Shown piece by piece: positions 7,712 to 15,767 of a stretch of 64,000 nt of DNA (its first letter is position 1; every line of letters starts with the position of its first letter). The notes below the pieces were generated by a model. That model saw only the letters and a list, made by a program, of their open reading frames with translations. It had not been told where the DNA came from and did no database searches. Source of the DNA: Nevskia sp964451925 (GTDB lineage Bacteria > Pseudomonadota > Gammaproteobacteria > Nevskiales > Nevskiaceae); the NCBI GenBank assembly GCA_964451925.1, contig CAYVKA010000006.1:1-64000 (forward strand), given 5' to 3'. A program made the translations under genes and the position numbers.

Positions 7712-8989
7712 ATGTTAGCGACAGGCAAAGGCGCTTCCGGCGAGCCGGATGGGGTATCGCAGAACCCGGCAACAACGCAGCGGCCGGCGCCGCGCGTGCT
7801 GGTGATCGACGACGACAGCTTCGTCTGCCAGACCCTGGCCGCGCTGCTCAAGAAGCTCGGTGTGATGCAGGTGGTGACAGTGTCGGACGGACCCCAGGCT
7901 GTGCATCTGCTGAACGAGTCCGCGCCGTTCGACCTGATCATCTCGGACCTGGCGCTGCCCAAGGTGGACGGAATCCAGCTGATGCGCATGATCGCCGCAC
8001 GCCAGCAGCAGGCGGCGGTGCTATACATGAGCTCCGCCGGGCGCAAGCTGCTCGACGCCGCAGAAACGCTGGCGAGCGGGCGCGGGCTGCGGGTGCTGGG
8101 CGCGGTGGAGAAGCCGATGACGCTGGAGCATCTGCGCCGTTACCTGGCCATCCTCGACGAAGCGCCGCGCCGCGCGGCGCGCCAGAGGGAGGGCGGCGAG
8201 GCCAGTCCGGGGGATTTGCGCAAGGCTATCGAAAACGAGGAAATCAAGGTTTACGTACAGCCGCAACTGCTGGCGTGCAGCGGCGAGCTGCATGGCGTGG
8301 AGGCGCTGGCGCGGTGGGTCAGCCCGACGCGGGGTGTCATTCCGCCGGACTGTTTCATCGGCGTGGCCGAGCGCAATGGTTTGATCGATCAGATCACCGA
8401 GCTGATGGTGTCGCGCTCCATCTCCGCCTGCGGTGCCTGGCGCCGCGCCGGCCTGAAAACCCGCATTTCGGTCAATGCGCCGGTGTCTTCGCTGTCCGCG
8501 CTGAGCATGCCGGACATCATCAGCGAGTCGCTGCAGCGGCGCGGCGTGGATACCGAACAGCTGACGCTGGAGATCACCGAAAGCGGCCTGATGCGCGACG
8601 CGGTGCGCTCGCTCGATGTGTTGACGCGCCTGCGGCTGCGCAATATCGGCCTGGCGATTGACGATTTCGGTTGCGGCTATTCCAGCCTGCAGCAGCTCAA
8701 GCGCATGCCGTTCGACGAACTGAAGATCGACTGTTCGTTCGTCATGGCCATGCTTGACAACGCCGAGTCGCGCAGCATCGTCAAATCCAGCATCGACCTG
8801 GCGCGCGGGTTGGGGCTGCGCACCGTCGCCGAAGGCGTTGAGTCGCCGGCGCATTGGGAGGCGCTGGCGCAGATGGGGTGTGACGTGGTGCAGGGTTACC
8901 ATATCGCGCGGCCGTTTCCGGTGGAACAGCTTCCCGCCTGGTGGGCGCAGCACGCGCCCCAATTCCGGCGCGGCGTCAAATCCGGCTAG
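7712..8989 (+). CDS. Response regulator with REC and EAL domains (c-di-GMP phosphodiesterase)
   Basis: A 425-residue protein. Residues 28-145 are a receiver domain with the acidic pocket VIDDD and phospho-acceptor Asp79 in LIISDLALPKVDG. Residues about 165-415 are an EAL domain with GVEALARW, EITESGL, DDFGCGYSSL, ELKIDCSFV, EGVE and QGYHIARPF, so the metal- and substrate-binding residues look intact and the enzyme should hydrolyse c-di-GMP to pGpG. No GGDEF domain is present. It is convergent with the hybrid kinase gene, separated from it by two palindromic elements. Confidence 0.93.
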   Translation: MLATGKGASGEPDGVSQNPATTQRPAPRVLVIDDDSFVCQTLAALLKKLGVMQVVTVSDGPQAVHLLNESAPFDLIISDLALPKVDGIQLMRMIAARQQQAAVLYMSSAGRKLLDAAETLASGRGLRVLGAVEKPMTLEHLRRYLAILDEAPRRAARQREGGEASPGDLRKAIENEEIKVYVQPQLLACSGELHGVEALARWVSPTRGVIPPDCFIGVAERNGLIDQITELMVSRSISACGAWRRAGLKTRISVNAPVSSLSALSMPDIISESLQRRGVDTEQLTLEITESGLMRDAVRSLDVLTRLRLRNIGLAIDDFGCGYSSLQQLKRMPFDELKIDCSFVMAMLDNAESRSIVKSSIDLARGLGLRTVAEGVESPAHWEALAQMGCDVVQGYHIARPFPVEQLPAWWAQHAPQFRRGVKSG

Positions 8990-9118
8990 GGCCTGTTAAC
9001 ACCAGCGCCTGCGCCGGCCAGTACTGGCACGGAATGACCATGCCGCGCCCCCTCCGACCAAGCGCTGCGCAACAATAGCCGCCGTCGCAGCGCTCCCAAC
9101 CAGTGTTAACAGGTCCTA
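8987..9118. repeat. Intergenic element with 16-bp terminal inverted repeats
   Basis: TAGGGCCTGTTAACAC (8987-9002) is repeated in inverted orientation at 9103-9118 with one mismatch, enclosing about 100 bp of noncoding DNA. It begins at the stop codon of the REC-EAL gene. The form, terminal repeats around a short noncoding core, is that of a small repetitive element (MITE-like) or a bidirectional stem-loop between convergent genes. Confidence 0.65.
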
Positions 9119-9124
9119 AGGAAA

Positions 9125-9232
9125 CTCTGATCAATTGGATTATCGTCATTCCCGCGTAGGCGGAATCCAGTATTGCGAAGGCCGGAAATCAAAACTGGAC
9201 CCGCCTACGCGGGGGTGACGAATTGATCAGAG
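9125..9232. repeat. REP-like long palindrome
   Basis: The outer arms CTCTGATCAATT (9125-9136) and its perfect complement (9221-9232) enclose inner arms 9144-9170 and 9195-9220 of the widespread proteobacterial type CGTCATTCCCGCG...GGAATCCAG. The palindrome stops 5 bp before the stop codon of the hybrid kinase gene (9238-9240). It may work as a bidirectional terminator or mRNA-stabilising element between the convergent genes. Confidence 0.75.
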
Positions 9233-9237
9233 ACTCC

Positions 9238-12132
9238 CTAAGCAGTTCTGGCCTGATCCAGATGGCTGCGCAGCCGTTGCATGGACTGCTGCACCTGCTG
9301 CACCAGGCCGGCCAATTCGTCTCCGCGGTGCTCCCGCGCCGCGGTTTCCAGGGCCGTCAACGCCGCCGCCAGCGGGCCGGCGGCGACGGTGCGGGCCGAG
9401 CCGAGCAGGCGATGCGCCAGCTCGGCCAGCGCGTCGAAGTTGCGTTGCGCGCCGAGGCACACCAGTTCGCGCATCGGCGGTGAATTGATGCGCACGAATT
9501 CGGCGAGCAACTCGGTTGCCAGGCCGTCATCGTTGCCGATCAGCTGCAGCAGCGCCGCGTGGTCGATCGGTGCGATCGTCGACGGCGCCGGCTCCCGCGG
9601 CGGGGCGGCGAGCGGGGCCTCGCTGCTGCAGCGCGCCAGGGCCTCGCGCAGTTGCGCCAGAGGCAGTGGCTTGGGCAGGCAGCCGTCCATGCCGGCTTCG
9701 AGGCAGCGCTCGGGCTCGCCGGCCACCGGCTGGGCGGTAAAGGCCAGCACCGGCAGGCGGCCTGGGCGCAGGCCGGCGGCTTCCTGGCGGCGGATCTCAC
9801 GAACCAGCTGCACGCCGTCCATCCCGGGCATGCGCAAGTCGGTCAGCAGCACGTCGTATGCGTCCTGCGCCAGCAGGCGCAGCGCTTCCTCCCCACTGGC
9901 CGCGGTATCGGCCTGGTGGCCGAGCAGCGTCAGCTGGGCCTGGATCACGTGCCGGTTGGTGGGATGGTCATCCACCGCCAGCACGCGCAAGCGCCGCTGG
10001 GACGGTTCCACCCGCGGAGCGGCCTCGTCGGCGGGTTGGCGACCGGCAGCCGCCGCCACCGCGCGCAGCAGCGCCTGGCGGTGCACGGGGTAGGGCAGAT
10101 ACTCGGTGGCGAGCCGGCCACCTTCGATCGCCACGCCGAGGCTGCCGCTGTCGCGCAGGATCAGCGGCGCATTGCGGCGCAGGCGGGCGCCGGCGGCGAT
10201 CAGGTAACTGGCCAGCCAGGCTTGCTCGTCGGGGTCGGCGATGTGTAGCCTGACATCCAGGCCGCCGAGGTCCGGCCCGGGTTTGCCGATGCCGCCGGGC
10301 GCCAGGGGAAAATCCAGCCATACCGAGAATTCGGTGCCGGCCCCGGGATTGCTGACGAAGCCGATGCGGCCGCCCATGCGCTGCACCAGCCCGCGGCAGA
10401 TCGACAGGCCCAGCCCGGAACCGCCGTAGCGCGCGGCGGTGGAGGCGTCGGCCTGCTGGAACGGCTCGAACAGGTGCGGCTGCGCCTGCTCGGCAATGCC
10501 GATGCCGGTGTCGAGCACGCTGAAGCGCACCCCCACTCGCCCGCCTTCGCCTCCGGCGCGTTCGGCGCGCACGATGACGCGGCCGGAGGTGGTGAATTTC
10601 ACCGCGTTGGCGCACAGGTTGCCGAGCACCTGGCGCAGGCGCATGGCGTCGCCCAGAACCATCGGCGGCAGCGCCGGATCGACGTGGCTGATCAGCTTGA
10701 GCGCCTTGCGGCGCGCCCGCGGCGCGGCCGTTTCGACGCAGCCGGCCACCACATCCTCGATTGAAAATGGCGTCGCTTGCAACTCGATGCGCCCGGCCTC
10801 GATGCGGGCCAGGTCCAGGGTGTCGTCCATCAGGCCGAGCAGCGACTGTGCCGAGTCGTGCACCATGCGGATGGAGTCGCGCTGCTTCGGGTCCAGGTGC
10901 GAATGCTGCAGCACTTCGAGCATGCCCAGGATGCCGTTGAGCGGGGTGCGGATTTCGTGGCTGACGGTGGCGAGGAAGCGCGACTTGGCCTGGCTGGCGG
11001 CTTCCGTGGCGTCGAGCTTCTCCAGCTGGCGCGACAGGCGGCGCGTGCTTTCCGCCACCAGATCAATTTCGTCCGCCAGCCGTATCGACGCGGAGCGCTT
11101 GCCGAGGATGTTGCGGGCGTCGGTGAAGCGCCGCGCGGCGAGCAGTGGCAGCGCGCGGCTGACGCTTTGCAGCCGCCGCGTCAGCGGACTCAGGAACAGC
11201 CACAGCGCCAGCGCCGACAGTAGCAGGCCCGCCAGCGAGACGCCGATGCCCTGGCGCAGGCTGCTGCGGATGCGCCGCAGCGTGGCCGCTTCGTCGAGGA
11301 TGAACAGCGCCTGCAGCTGGGCGCCGTCGCCCGCATGCAGCGTGCTCAGCTGCAGCATGAAAGAGCCGGAATCGCTGCGGCCGGCGAATGGCTGGTCGGG
11401 CACCGGCTGGTCGGCGCCGGCGGCGGCCCGGCGCAGGCGCGGCAGCAGCAGCGGCGCATGGGTGACGGCATAGACGCGCCGCCCGAACAGCCGGCCGGCG
11501 GCGCCCGCCCCTGGCGCGGCGCCGAGGCCCGACAGCAGTGCGATGTCGGTACCGGTCTGGCGGGCGAACGCCAGCATGACTTCGGACAGTGGCTGCCCCA
11601 GCACCACCAGCAGTTCGTGCCCGTCCTGGTCGAAGGCCGGCTCGGCGACATACTGGATGCACTCCTCGGTGCAGACCAGGCTGCTCACCGGCCGGTGGTG
11701 CTGGCGCACCCGCGGCAGGGACTGCGAGCGCACGATGGCCGGGATGGGTTGCGAGCCGGGCAGCTGGAATCCGGCCAGCGCATTGCCGTGCGGGTCGAAC
11801 AGCTCCATGCCGGACAGGTTGCCGAGCAGTTCCGGCGACAGCCGGGCGCTGTCGAAGCCGTGCCGGGCCAGGTCGCCCAGCGACGTCGACGCGACGATCT
11901 GCGCGCCGATGCGTCCCAGGTCCTGCGCCGAGTGCAGCAATTGGCCGTCGAAGCTCTGCCGCAAACCGTCGAGCCGCTCCGTTTCGTCCTGCCGGTACTG
12001 GTTCAGCAACTCGCGGTAAACGAAGAATCCGAAGAAGGCGTGCACCACGGCGAGCAGCAACAGCAGCATGCCGAACGCTTTCCAGCGCAGGCTCAGGCGG
12101 AGGCGGGCTGCCGTGGAACTGGACGGGGCCAT
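9238..12132 (-). CDS. Hybrid sensor histidine kinase with receiver and HPt domains
   Basis: A 964-residue phosphorelay protein. Transmembrane helices at about 20-38 and 297-315 flank a roughly 255-residue periplasmic sensor containing a CTEEC pair (154, 158). The cytoplasmic part has a HAMP-like linker, the dimerisation box FLATVSHEIRTPLNG with His392, the ATPase motifs NLCANAVKF, DTGIGI and GSGLGLSI, a receiver domain (VDDHPTN, then LLTDLRMPGMDG), and a C-terminal HPt domain with His907 in AHRLLGSA. This is the BvgS/ArcB-type His-Asp-His order, so a separate response regulator is needed. The gene follows the porin and periplasmic binding-like genes and probably shares their promoter. Confidence 0.92.
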   Translation of the reverse strand: MAPSSSTAARLRLSLRWKAFGMLLLLLAVVHAFFGFFVYRELLNQYRQDETERLDGLRQSFDGQLLHSAQDLGRIGAQIVASTSLGDLARHGFDSARLSPELLGNLSGMELFDPHGNALAGFQLPGSQPIPAIVRSQSLPRVRQHHRPVSSLVCTEECIQYVAEPAFDQDGHELLVVLGQPLSEVMLAFARQTGTDIALLSGLGAAPGAGAAGRLFGRRVYAVTHAPLLLPRLRRAAAGADQPVPDQPFAGRSDSGSFMLQLSTLHAGDGAQLQALFILDEAATLRRIRSSLRQGIGVSLAGLLLSALALWLFLSPLTRRLQSVSRALPLLAARRFTDARNILGKRSASIRLADEIDLVAESTRRLSRQLEKLDATEAASQAKSRFLATVSHEIRTPLNGILGMLEVLQHSHLDPKQRDSIRMVHDSAQSLLGLMDDTLDLARIEAGRIELQATPFSIEDVVAGCVETAAPRARRKALKLISHVDPALPPMVLGDAMRLRQVLGNLCANAVKFTTSGRVIVRAERAGGEGGRVGVRFSVLDTGIGIAEQAQPHLFEPFQQADASTAARYGGSGLGLSICRGLVQRMGGRIGFVSNPGAGTEFSVWLDFPLAPGGIGKPGPDLGGLDVRLHIADPDEQAWLASYLIAAGARLRRNAPLILRDSGSLGVAIEGGRLATEYLPYPVHRQALLRAVAAAAGRQPADEAAPRVEPSQRRLRVLAVDDHPTNRHVIQAQLTLLGHQADTAASGEEALRLLAQDAYDVLLTDLRMPGMDGVQLVREIRRQEAAGLRPGRLPVLAFTAQPVAGEPERCLEAGMDGCLPKPLPLAQLREALARCSSEAPLAAPPREPAPSTIAPIDHAALLQLIGNDDGLATELLAEFVRINSPPMRELVCLGAQRNFDALAELAHRLLGSARTVAAGPLAAALTALETAAREHRGDELAGLVQQVQQSMQRLRSHLDQARTA

Positions 12133-12141
12133 GGCCTAGCC

Positions 12142-13341
12142 CTAGAAACGGTAGCCCGCCATCAGCTGGAACAGATTCCAGTGATCCGCCTTGGTCCGCC
12201 CCAGGTTGTCGATCTGCGGCACCAGCGAGGTGCCTTGCACCAGGTGGAATTCGGCCCAGATGCCCCAGTGCGCATCGGGCTGCCAGTTGAGGCCGACAGT
12301 CTCGTCGTGCGAGAAGCGGCTGTAGCGGTCGACGCCGGTCTGCGCGGCGTACCGCTCGCCGCTGCGGTCATGGCGGTCGGCGAAGCCGGCGCTGTAGCGG
12401 CCCAGTGCCGTCCATTTCGGCAGGAAGCGGTATTCACCCTGCAGGTAGAAGCCGTCGCCGGCGATGGACGTGGGTGGGGCAATGTTCAACTCGGTGCGGG
12501 TCTGCATCAGCAGGTATTCGCCGGTGATGGCGTAACTGCGCGCGTTGTAGCGGATCGAGGCGACGTAGAAATCGGCATCGAGATGCCCCTGCACCTGTGC
12601 CTGCGCAGTCGGTTCGACCACCAGGCCGCCATGCAGGTAGCTCAACGCGAATTTGAGTCTGCCGCCGTTCCAGTCGTCCTGCAGCCGTGCCACACGGAAG
12701 TTGCGCAGGTCGATTTCCACCGGCAGGTTGTTGCCGGCGAAGATCTGCGTCTGCTCGCGGCCGCTGAGGCGCGAATCCAGTTCGAAGTTCCCCACCAGAG
12801 ACAGGTCGTGGTCACCGAGCTGCATGGCGCCGTAAAGCTGGGCGCCGTCGCGCGAGAACAGGATGCTGCGCAGGCCGTCGCTCTCCAGGTAGACCGAATC
12901 CGGCAGCGTGATGCCGGGGCGGGTGAAGACCACGTCACGGGTGTCGTTGTAAAAGCCGAAAGGGTTTTTCACCCGGCCCAGGCGGATGCCGGACTGGCAG
13001 TCGGCCATGGACAGGAAGCGGTAGTCGATCTGCGCGTAGTCCAGCCTGAGGCCCTCGGTGTCGGTGGCACCGGCGCGGCGCATCAGGCCCTGCGCCGAGA
13101 TCAGCAGGTTCGGAGTAAGTGAGGCGGTGCCATTGAGGCCCAGTTCGTAGAAATCGGTGCTGCCGTGCGTGCTGTCGCCGAAGTAGTTGTTGCCTTGGCT
13201 CAATGAAAAGCCCTGCGCGGCAAAGCCGTGAATCTGGTAGTCCATCGCCCGCGCCGGGGCGGTCAGCAGCGCCAGCAATGCCGCGAGCACCGCGCCCGCG
13301 GCGCGGTGTCGCTCGAATCTCTTGTTATTCCTGTCCATCAC
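12142..13341 (-). CDS. Outer membrane porin-like beta-barrel protein
   Basis: A 399-residue exported protein: signal peptide to about residue 32 (ALLALLTAPARA), then YQIHGFAAQGFSLSQGNNYF, alternating amphipathic strands, and the C-terminal signature LMAGYRF with a final Phe, as recognised by the BAM complex. It resembles uncharacterised porins rather than OmpF or OprD; the substrate is unknown. It starts 18 bp after the periplasmic binding-like gene and stops 9 bp before the hybrid kinase start, so the three form a compact unit that could couple uptake to sensing. Confidence 0.8.
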   Translation of the reverse strand: MMDRNNKRFERHRAAGAVLAALLALLTAPARAMDYQIHGFAAQGFSLSQGNNYFGDSTHGSTDFYELGLNGTASLTPNLLISAQGLMRRAGATDTEGLRLDYAQIDYRFLSMADCQSGIRLGRVKNPFGFYNDTRDVVFTRPGITLPDSVYLESDGLRSILFSRDGAQLYGAMQLGDHDLSLVGNFELDSRLSGREQTQIFAGNNLPVEIDLRNFRVARLQDDWNGGRLKFALSYLHGGLVVEPTAQAQVQGHLDADFYVASIRYNARSYAITGEYLLMQTRTELNIAPPTSIAGDGFYLQGEYRFLPKWTALGRYSAGFADRHDRSGERYAAQTGVDRYSRFSHDETVGLNWQPDAHWGIWAEFHLVQGTSLVPQIDNLGRTKADHWNLFQLMAGYRF

Positions 13342-13359
13342 TCATTTCCTTTGGGCCCT

Positions 13360-13908
13360 TCACTTGGCGGGCCTGTCGGGTGCAGCACGCAGACTCACTG
13401 CCGGGTTCTGGGCCTCGCCAGCCGACAGATAGCCAATGGCTCCGGGTGTGCTGCGCACCCGGCTTCGCATTTCGTTTTCGGAATACACCTGGGTTGGCGC
13501 CAGTCCGGTGCCGGTGAATTGCAGGCGGTCCCAGATTTCGCGCAGCACATAGGGATACATGCCCAGGTGCTCGCGGCAGAACTGGTCGTGCAGCGGATGG
13601 TCGTCGGGCAGCACGAACACGCGGATCGGCGTGCCGTCCGGCCACTGGCGCAGGCGCGTGGTGAAGATGGCGCGCAGCATGTCGCGGCTGACCGGGGTGT
13701 TCGCCCGATCGGGGCTGAGGATCACCTGGGTGTCCGCGGCCCGCGCCGGAGCGCCTGCGGCGCATGCGAACAGCAGCAGCAGCAGCGCGTGAAGATGGCG
13801 CAGCGGCGAACTCCGGGTGCGTGCCCGCAGTCCACGCCACGCATCCGGCTGGCGCGTGGCGCCCGCGCGAACCGTGGATTGAGCCGGTATATGCAACGGG
13901 TCGGACAC
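13360..13908 (-). CDS. PstS-like periplasmic substrate-binding domain protein
   Basis: The C-terminal ~125 residues resemble the short phosphate-binding-like proteins found beside sensor kinases: VILSPDRANTPVSRDMLRAI, WPDGTPIRVFVLPDDHPLHD, then the MRSRVRSTPGAIGYLSAG segment. A hydrophobic signal (LHALLLLLFACAAGAPARA) precedes it. The start is uncertain: no ATG fits, and the open frame runs back to GTG 14070. I chose GTG 13908 because longer versions put too much sequence before the signal. Much shorter than true PstS (about 340 residues), so it is a reduced domain, perhaps a ligand-presenting partner of the hybrid kinase. Confidence 0.6.
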   Translation of the reverse strand: MSDPLHIPAQSTVRAGATRQPDAWRGLRARTRSSPLRHLHALLLLLFACAAGAPARAADTQVILSPDRANTPVSRDMLRAIFTTRLRQWPDGTPIRVFVLPDDHPLHDQFCREHLGMYPYVLREIWDRLQFTGTGLAPTQVYSENEMRSRVRSTPGAIGYLSAGEAQNPAVSLRAAPDRPAK

Positions 13909-14077
13909 TGCCAGTGCGCCTGTGATTGTTATAGGGGGCAGCGACACCTGGACCGGCTGTCTGAAGAACGGCGCCGACCAAGCCGACGCATTCGCGGACG
14001 AACGGCGTGGGCGCAGGTTTTCGGCCGGCAAAGGGCCGCACACAAGCAACCCTGCCGCGCCAAGCGTCACATTTGAA

Positions 14078-14117
14078 GCATAGGGGTGGCGGCCACGGCC
14101 GCATTGATCCAGGTCAA
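14078..14117 (-). promoter_or_regulatory. Candidate class II FNR/ANR-dependent promoter
   Basis: TTGAT-CCAG-GTCAA (14104-14117) matches the FNR/ANR box with one mismatch. On the minus strand a -10-like hexamer TATGCT (14083 down to 14078) has its centre 30 bp from the box centre, the spacing expected when the activator sits at -41.5. Transcription would start near 14069 and run into the binding-like/porin/hybrid kinase genes. The spacing makes this the best supported of the three FNR boxes in the window. Confidence 0.6.
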
Positions 14118-14169
14118 GCCGGCATCCGCGGCCGGAGCGGCCGCGGCCGCAACGGACTGGGCGGCCCGC

Positions 14170-14724
14170 TCAGTGGGCCGTGGCGGCCTCATCGTGGTGG
14201 TGCTCGTGCGCCTCATGCCCGGCCTCGGCACCGGCGGTCATCTGCGCATACTGCTGCGGCGTCAGCCGGGGCAAGGCCTGCAGGAAGGCGACCATGCCCC
14301 AGATCTTGCGATCGTCGTGGGTCGGTCCCCAGGCCGGCATGGCGCTGAGCTTGATGCCGTGCTTGATCACCCAGAACTGCTCCGCAGGGTTCTCGCCTTT
14401 TTGCTTGTACAGCTCCGGCGGTTGCGGGTACAGGCCGGGGCGGATTTCCGAATCGTCCACGCCTGGCGCCAGGTGGCAGCCGCTGCACATGGCGGCGTAG
14501 TGCTCGGCGCCATCGGCGATGAGCTGCGGATCGTCCAGGGCCGGCACCTGGATGCCGGCGGCGTGCTTCTTCACGGCACGGTCACGCAGGGTTTCAAGGA
14601 TGCTGTAGACCAGGGGTGTGTGCGGCACGTCGGCGCCGATGTCGTAGGCGCCGGAATAGACAAACAGGCCGCCACCGATGGCGCTGAGCAGGAGCAACAG
14701 AACAGCCGCTTGGATGGTTTTCAT
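14170..14724 (-). CDS. Membrane-anchored c-type cytochrome with His-rich tail
   Basis: A 184-residue protein started at ATG 14724 (MKTIQAAVLLLLLSAIGG), with an uncleaved anchor or signal at residues 6-24. The haem c motif CSGCH is followed by LAPGVDDSEIRPGLYP, and the probable axial methionine is in LSAMPAWGP. The layout resembles small diheme-less cytochromes that serve as periplasmic electron carriers. The C terminus GHEAHEHHHDEAATAH has six histidines and could bind metal. The gene stands alone on the minus strand, just upstream of the FNR box that faces the next operon. Confidence 0.82.
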   Translation of the reverse strand: MKTIQAAVLLLLLSAIGGGLFVYSGAYDIGADVPHTPLVYSILETLRDRAVKKHAAGIQVPALDDPQLIADGAEHYAAMCSGCHLAPGVDDSEIRPGLYPQPPELYKQKGENPAEQFWVIKHGIKLSAMPAWGPTHDDRKIWGMVAFLQALPRLTPQQYAQMTAGAEAGHEAHEHHHDEAATAH

Positions 14725-14824
14725 GAGGTGGCGTGGAGCGACATCCGGCACCGGCAGGCGCGCAGTCGCCGTGTGGGTAAGGGAGGGCTGCCCTTGATGC
14801 TAAACCCTGCAGCTTGGTCCAGGG

Positions 14825-15319
14825 TCAAGCATCGTGGTCCTTTGGCGCGCTCATGTCCGCAACCGGCGGCGTCTCGCCGGACCCTGCTGCCGGCCCTTTC
14901 AACCCCAACCGCAGCGCGCTGCCGAGGAGGCGGTTGCCGCCGCTGATGCTGTCGTAGACCACGCCGCTGATCTGGTCATGCAGGCTGCGCACGATGCGTG
15001 TCGGATGGCGTGTCACCGGAATGGCTTCGAGAATGCCGAAGGGAATGCTGGCAATGCCCATGTGCAGGCTGCGCACCGCCGAAGCGCCCAGCTCGACGCC
15101 CTGCTCCGCGGTTCTCTGCAGCTGGCGCAGCGTGTCCAGCTGCGCTTCGGCACGGGCGCTCTCCAGCATGGCGGCGGCGAGGCGCCGCATGCCCAGCTGC
15201 ACCGCTGCCAGTTCACGGCGGTCGCGCCGCTGCCGGCGCAGCGCGGCGATGGCGGCCAGCAACGACAGCAGCAACAGGCAGGCGCCGGCGACAGGCTGGA
15301 TCACGTCAGCGGGCGCCAT
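14825..15319 (-). CDS. Membrane-anchored coiled-coil protein of unknown function
   Basis: A 164-residue protein with one N-terminal transmembrane helix (about residues 10-27) followed by a basic stretch RRQRRDRRE and a long helical region (residues 30-80) likely to form a coiled coil. The segment HMGIASIPFGILEAIPVTRH is distinctive, but I do not recognise a family. It overlaps the end of the upstream gene by 14 bp, so the pair is translationally linked. Confidence 0.65.
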   Translation of the reverse strand: MAPADVIQPVAGACLLLLSLLAAIAALRRQRRDRRELAAVQLGMRRLAAAMLESARAEAQLDTLRQLQRTAEQGVELGASAVRSLHMGIASIPFGILEAIPVTRHPTRIVRSLHDQISGVVYDSISGGNRLLGSALRLGLKGPAAGSGETPPVADMSAPKDHDA

Positions 15320-15677
15320 CGTGCAGCCGCACTTCGGCCACCACGCCCTGTTCCTGCAGCTGGGTGCACAGCCGCTGGTAGATTTCCTTGTACACCTCGC
15401 GCCGCACCAGCTCCGGCGTGAGGCTGCCGAACGCCTTGGCCAGCGGCGATTCGCGCATCGCCAGCTCCATCGGGTTGAGGATTTCCACCGAGATCAGCGA
15501 GGGCCGGCCGAGCGCGGCGAACACATTGGGCGCCAGCGCACCGAGCCCTGCCGCGCCCCATTGCTCCAGCTGGCGCTGGGCCGCGGCCAGCTCATGCCGC
15601 AGCAGCCGCTGCCGCCGGATGAGCCAGGCCAGCGCGGTGACGTTGGCGGCGATCAGACACCACAGCAGCAGGTTCAT
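15306..15677 (-). CDS. Small membrane-anchored protein of unknown function
   Basis: A 123-residue protein with an N-terminal transmembrane helix (residues 3-20), basic flank RRQRLLRH and a helical cytoplasmic part. Residues 60-120 include ISVEILNPMELAMRESPLAK and EVYKEIYQRLCTQLQEQG. The layout (anchor, short coiled coil, soluble domain) mirrors the following gene, so the two could form a membrane-bound complex. Family not recognised. Confidence 0.65.
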   Translation of the reverse strand: MNLLLWCLIAANVTALAWLIRRQRLLRHELAAAQRQLEQWGAAGLGALAPNVFAALGRPSLISVEILNPMELAMRESPLAKAFGSLTPELVRREVYKEIYQRLCTQLQEQGVVAEVRLHDGAR

Positions 15678-15767
15678 GGCGGCCCCCCTGGATGGCAGCC
15701 GGCAGGATAGCCGATTGCGCCGCGGCGCAAGCAGCGCCCAGGCCGCCGCGGGAGAAACCGAGCCGCG

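Noticed and set aside
7464..7718. An 84-codon frame starting MWLLMRILMFLL
   Set aside because: Looks like a membrane segment, but the rest is low-complexity, and it covers the promoter region and FNR box of the REC-EAL gene; no ribosome-binding site.
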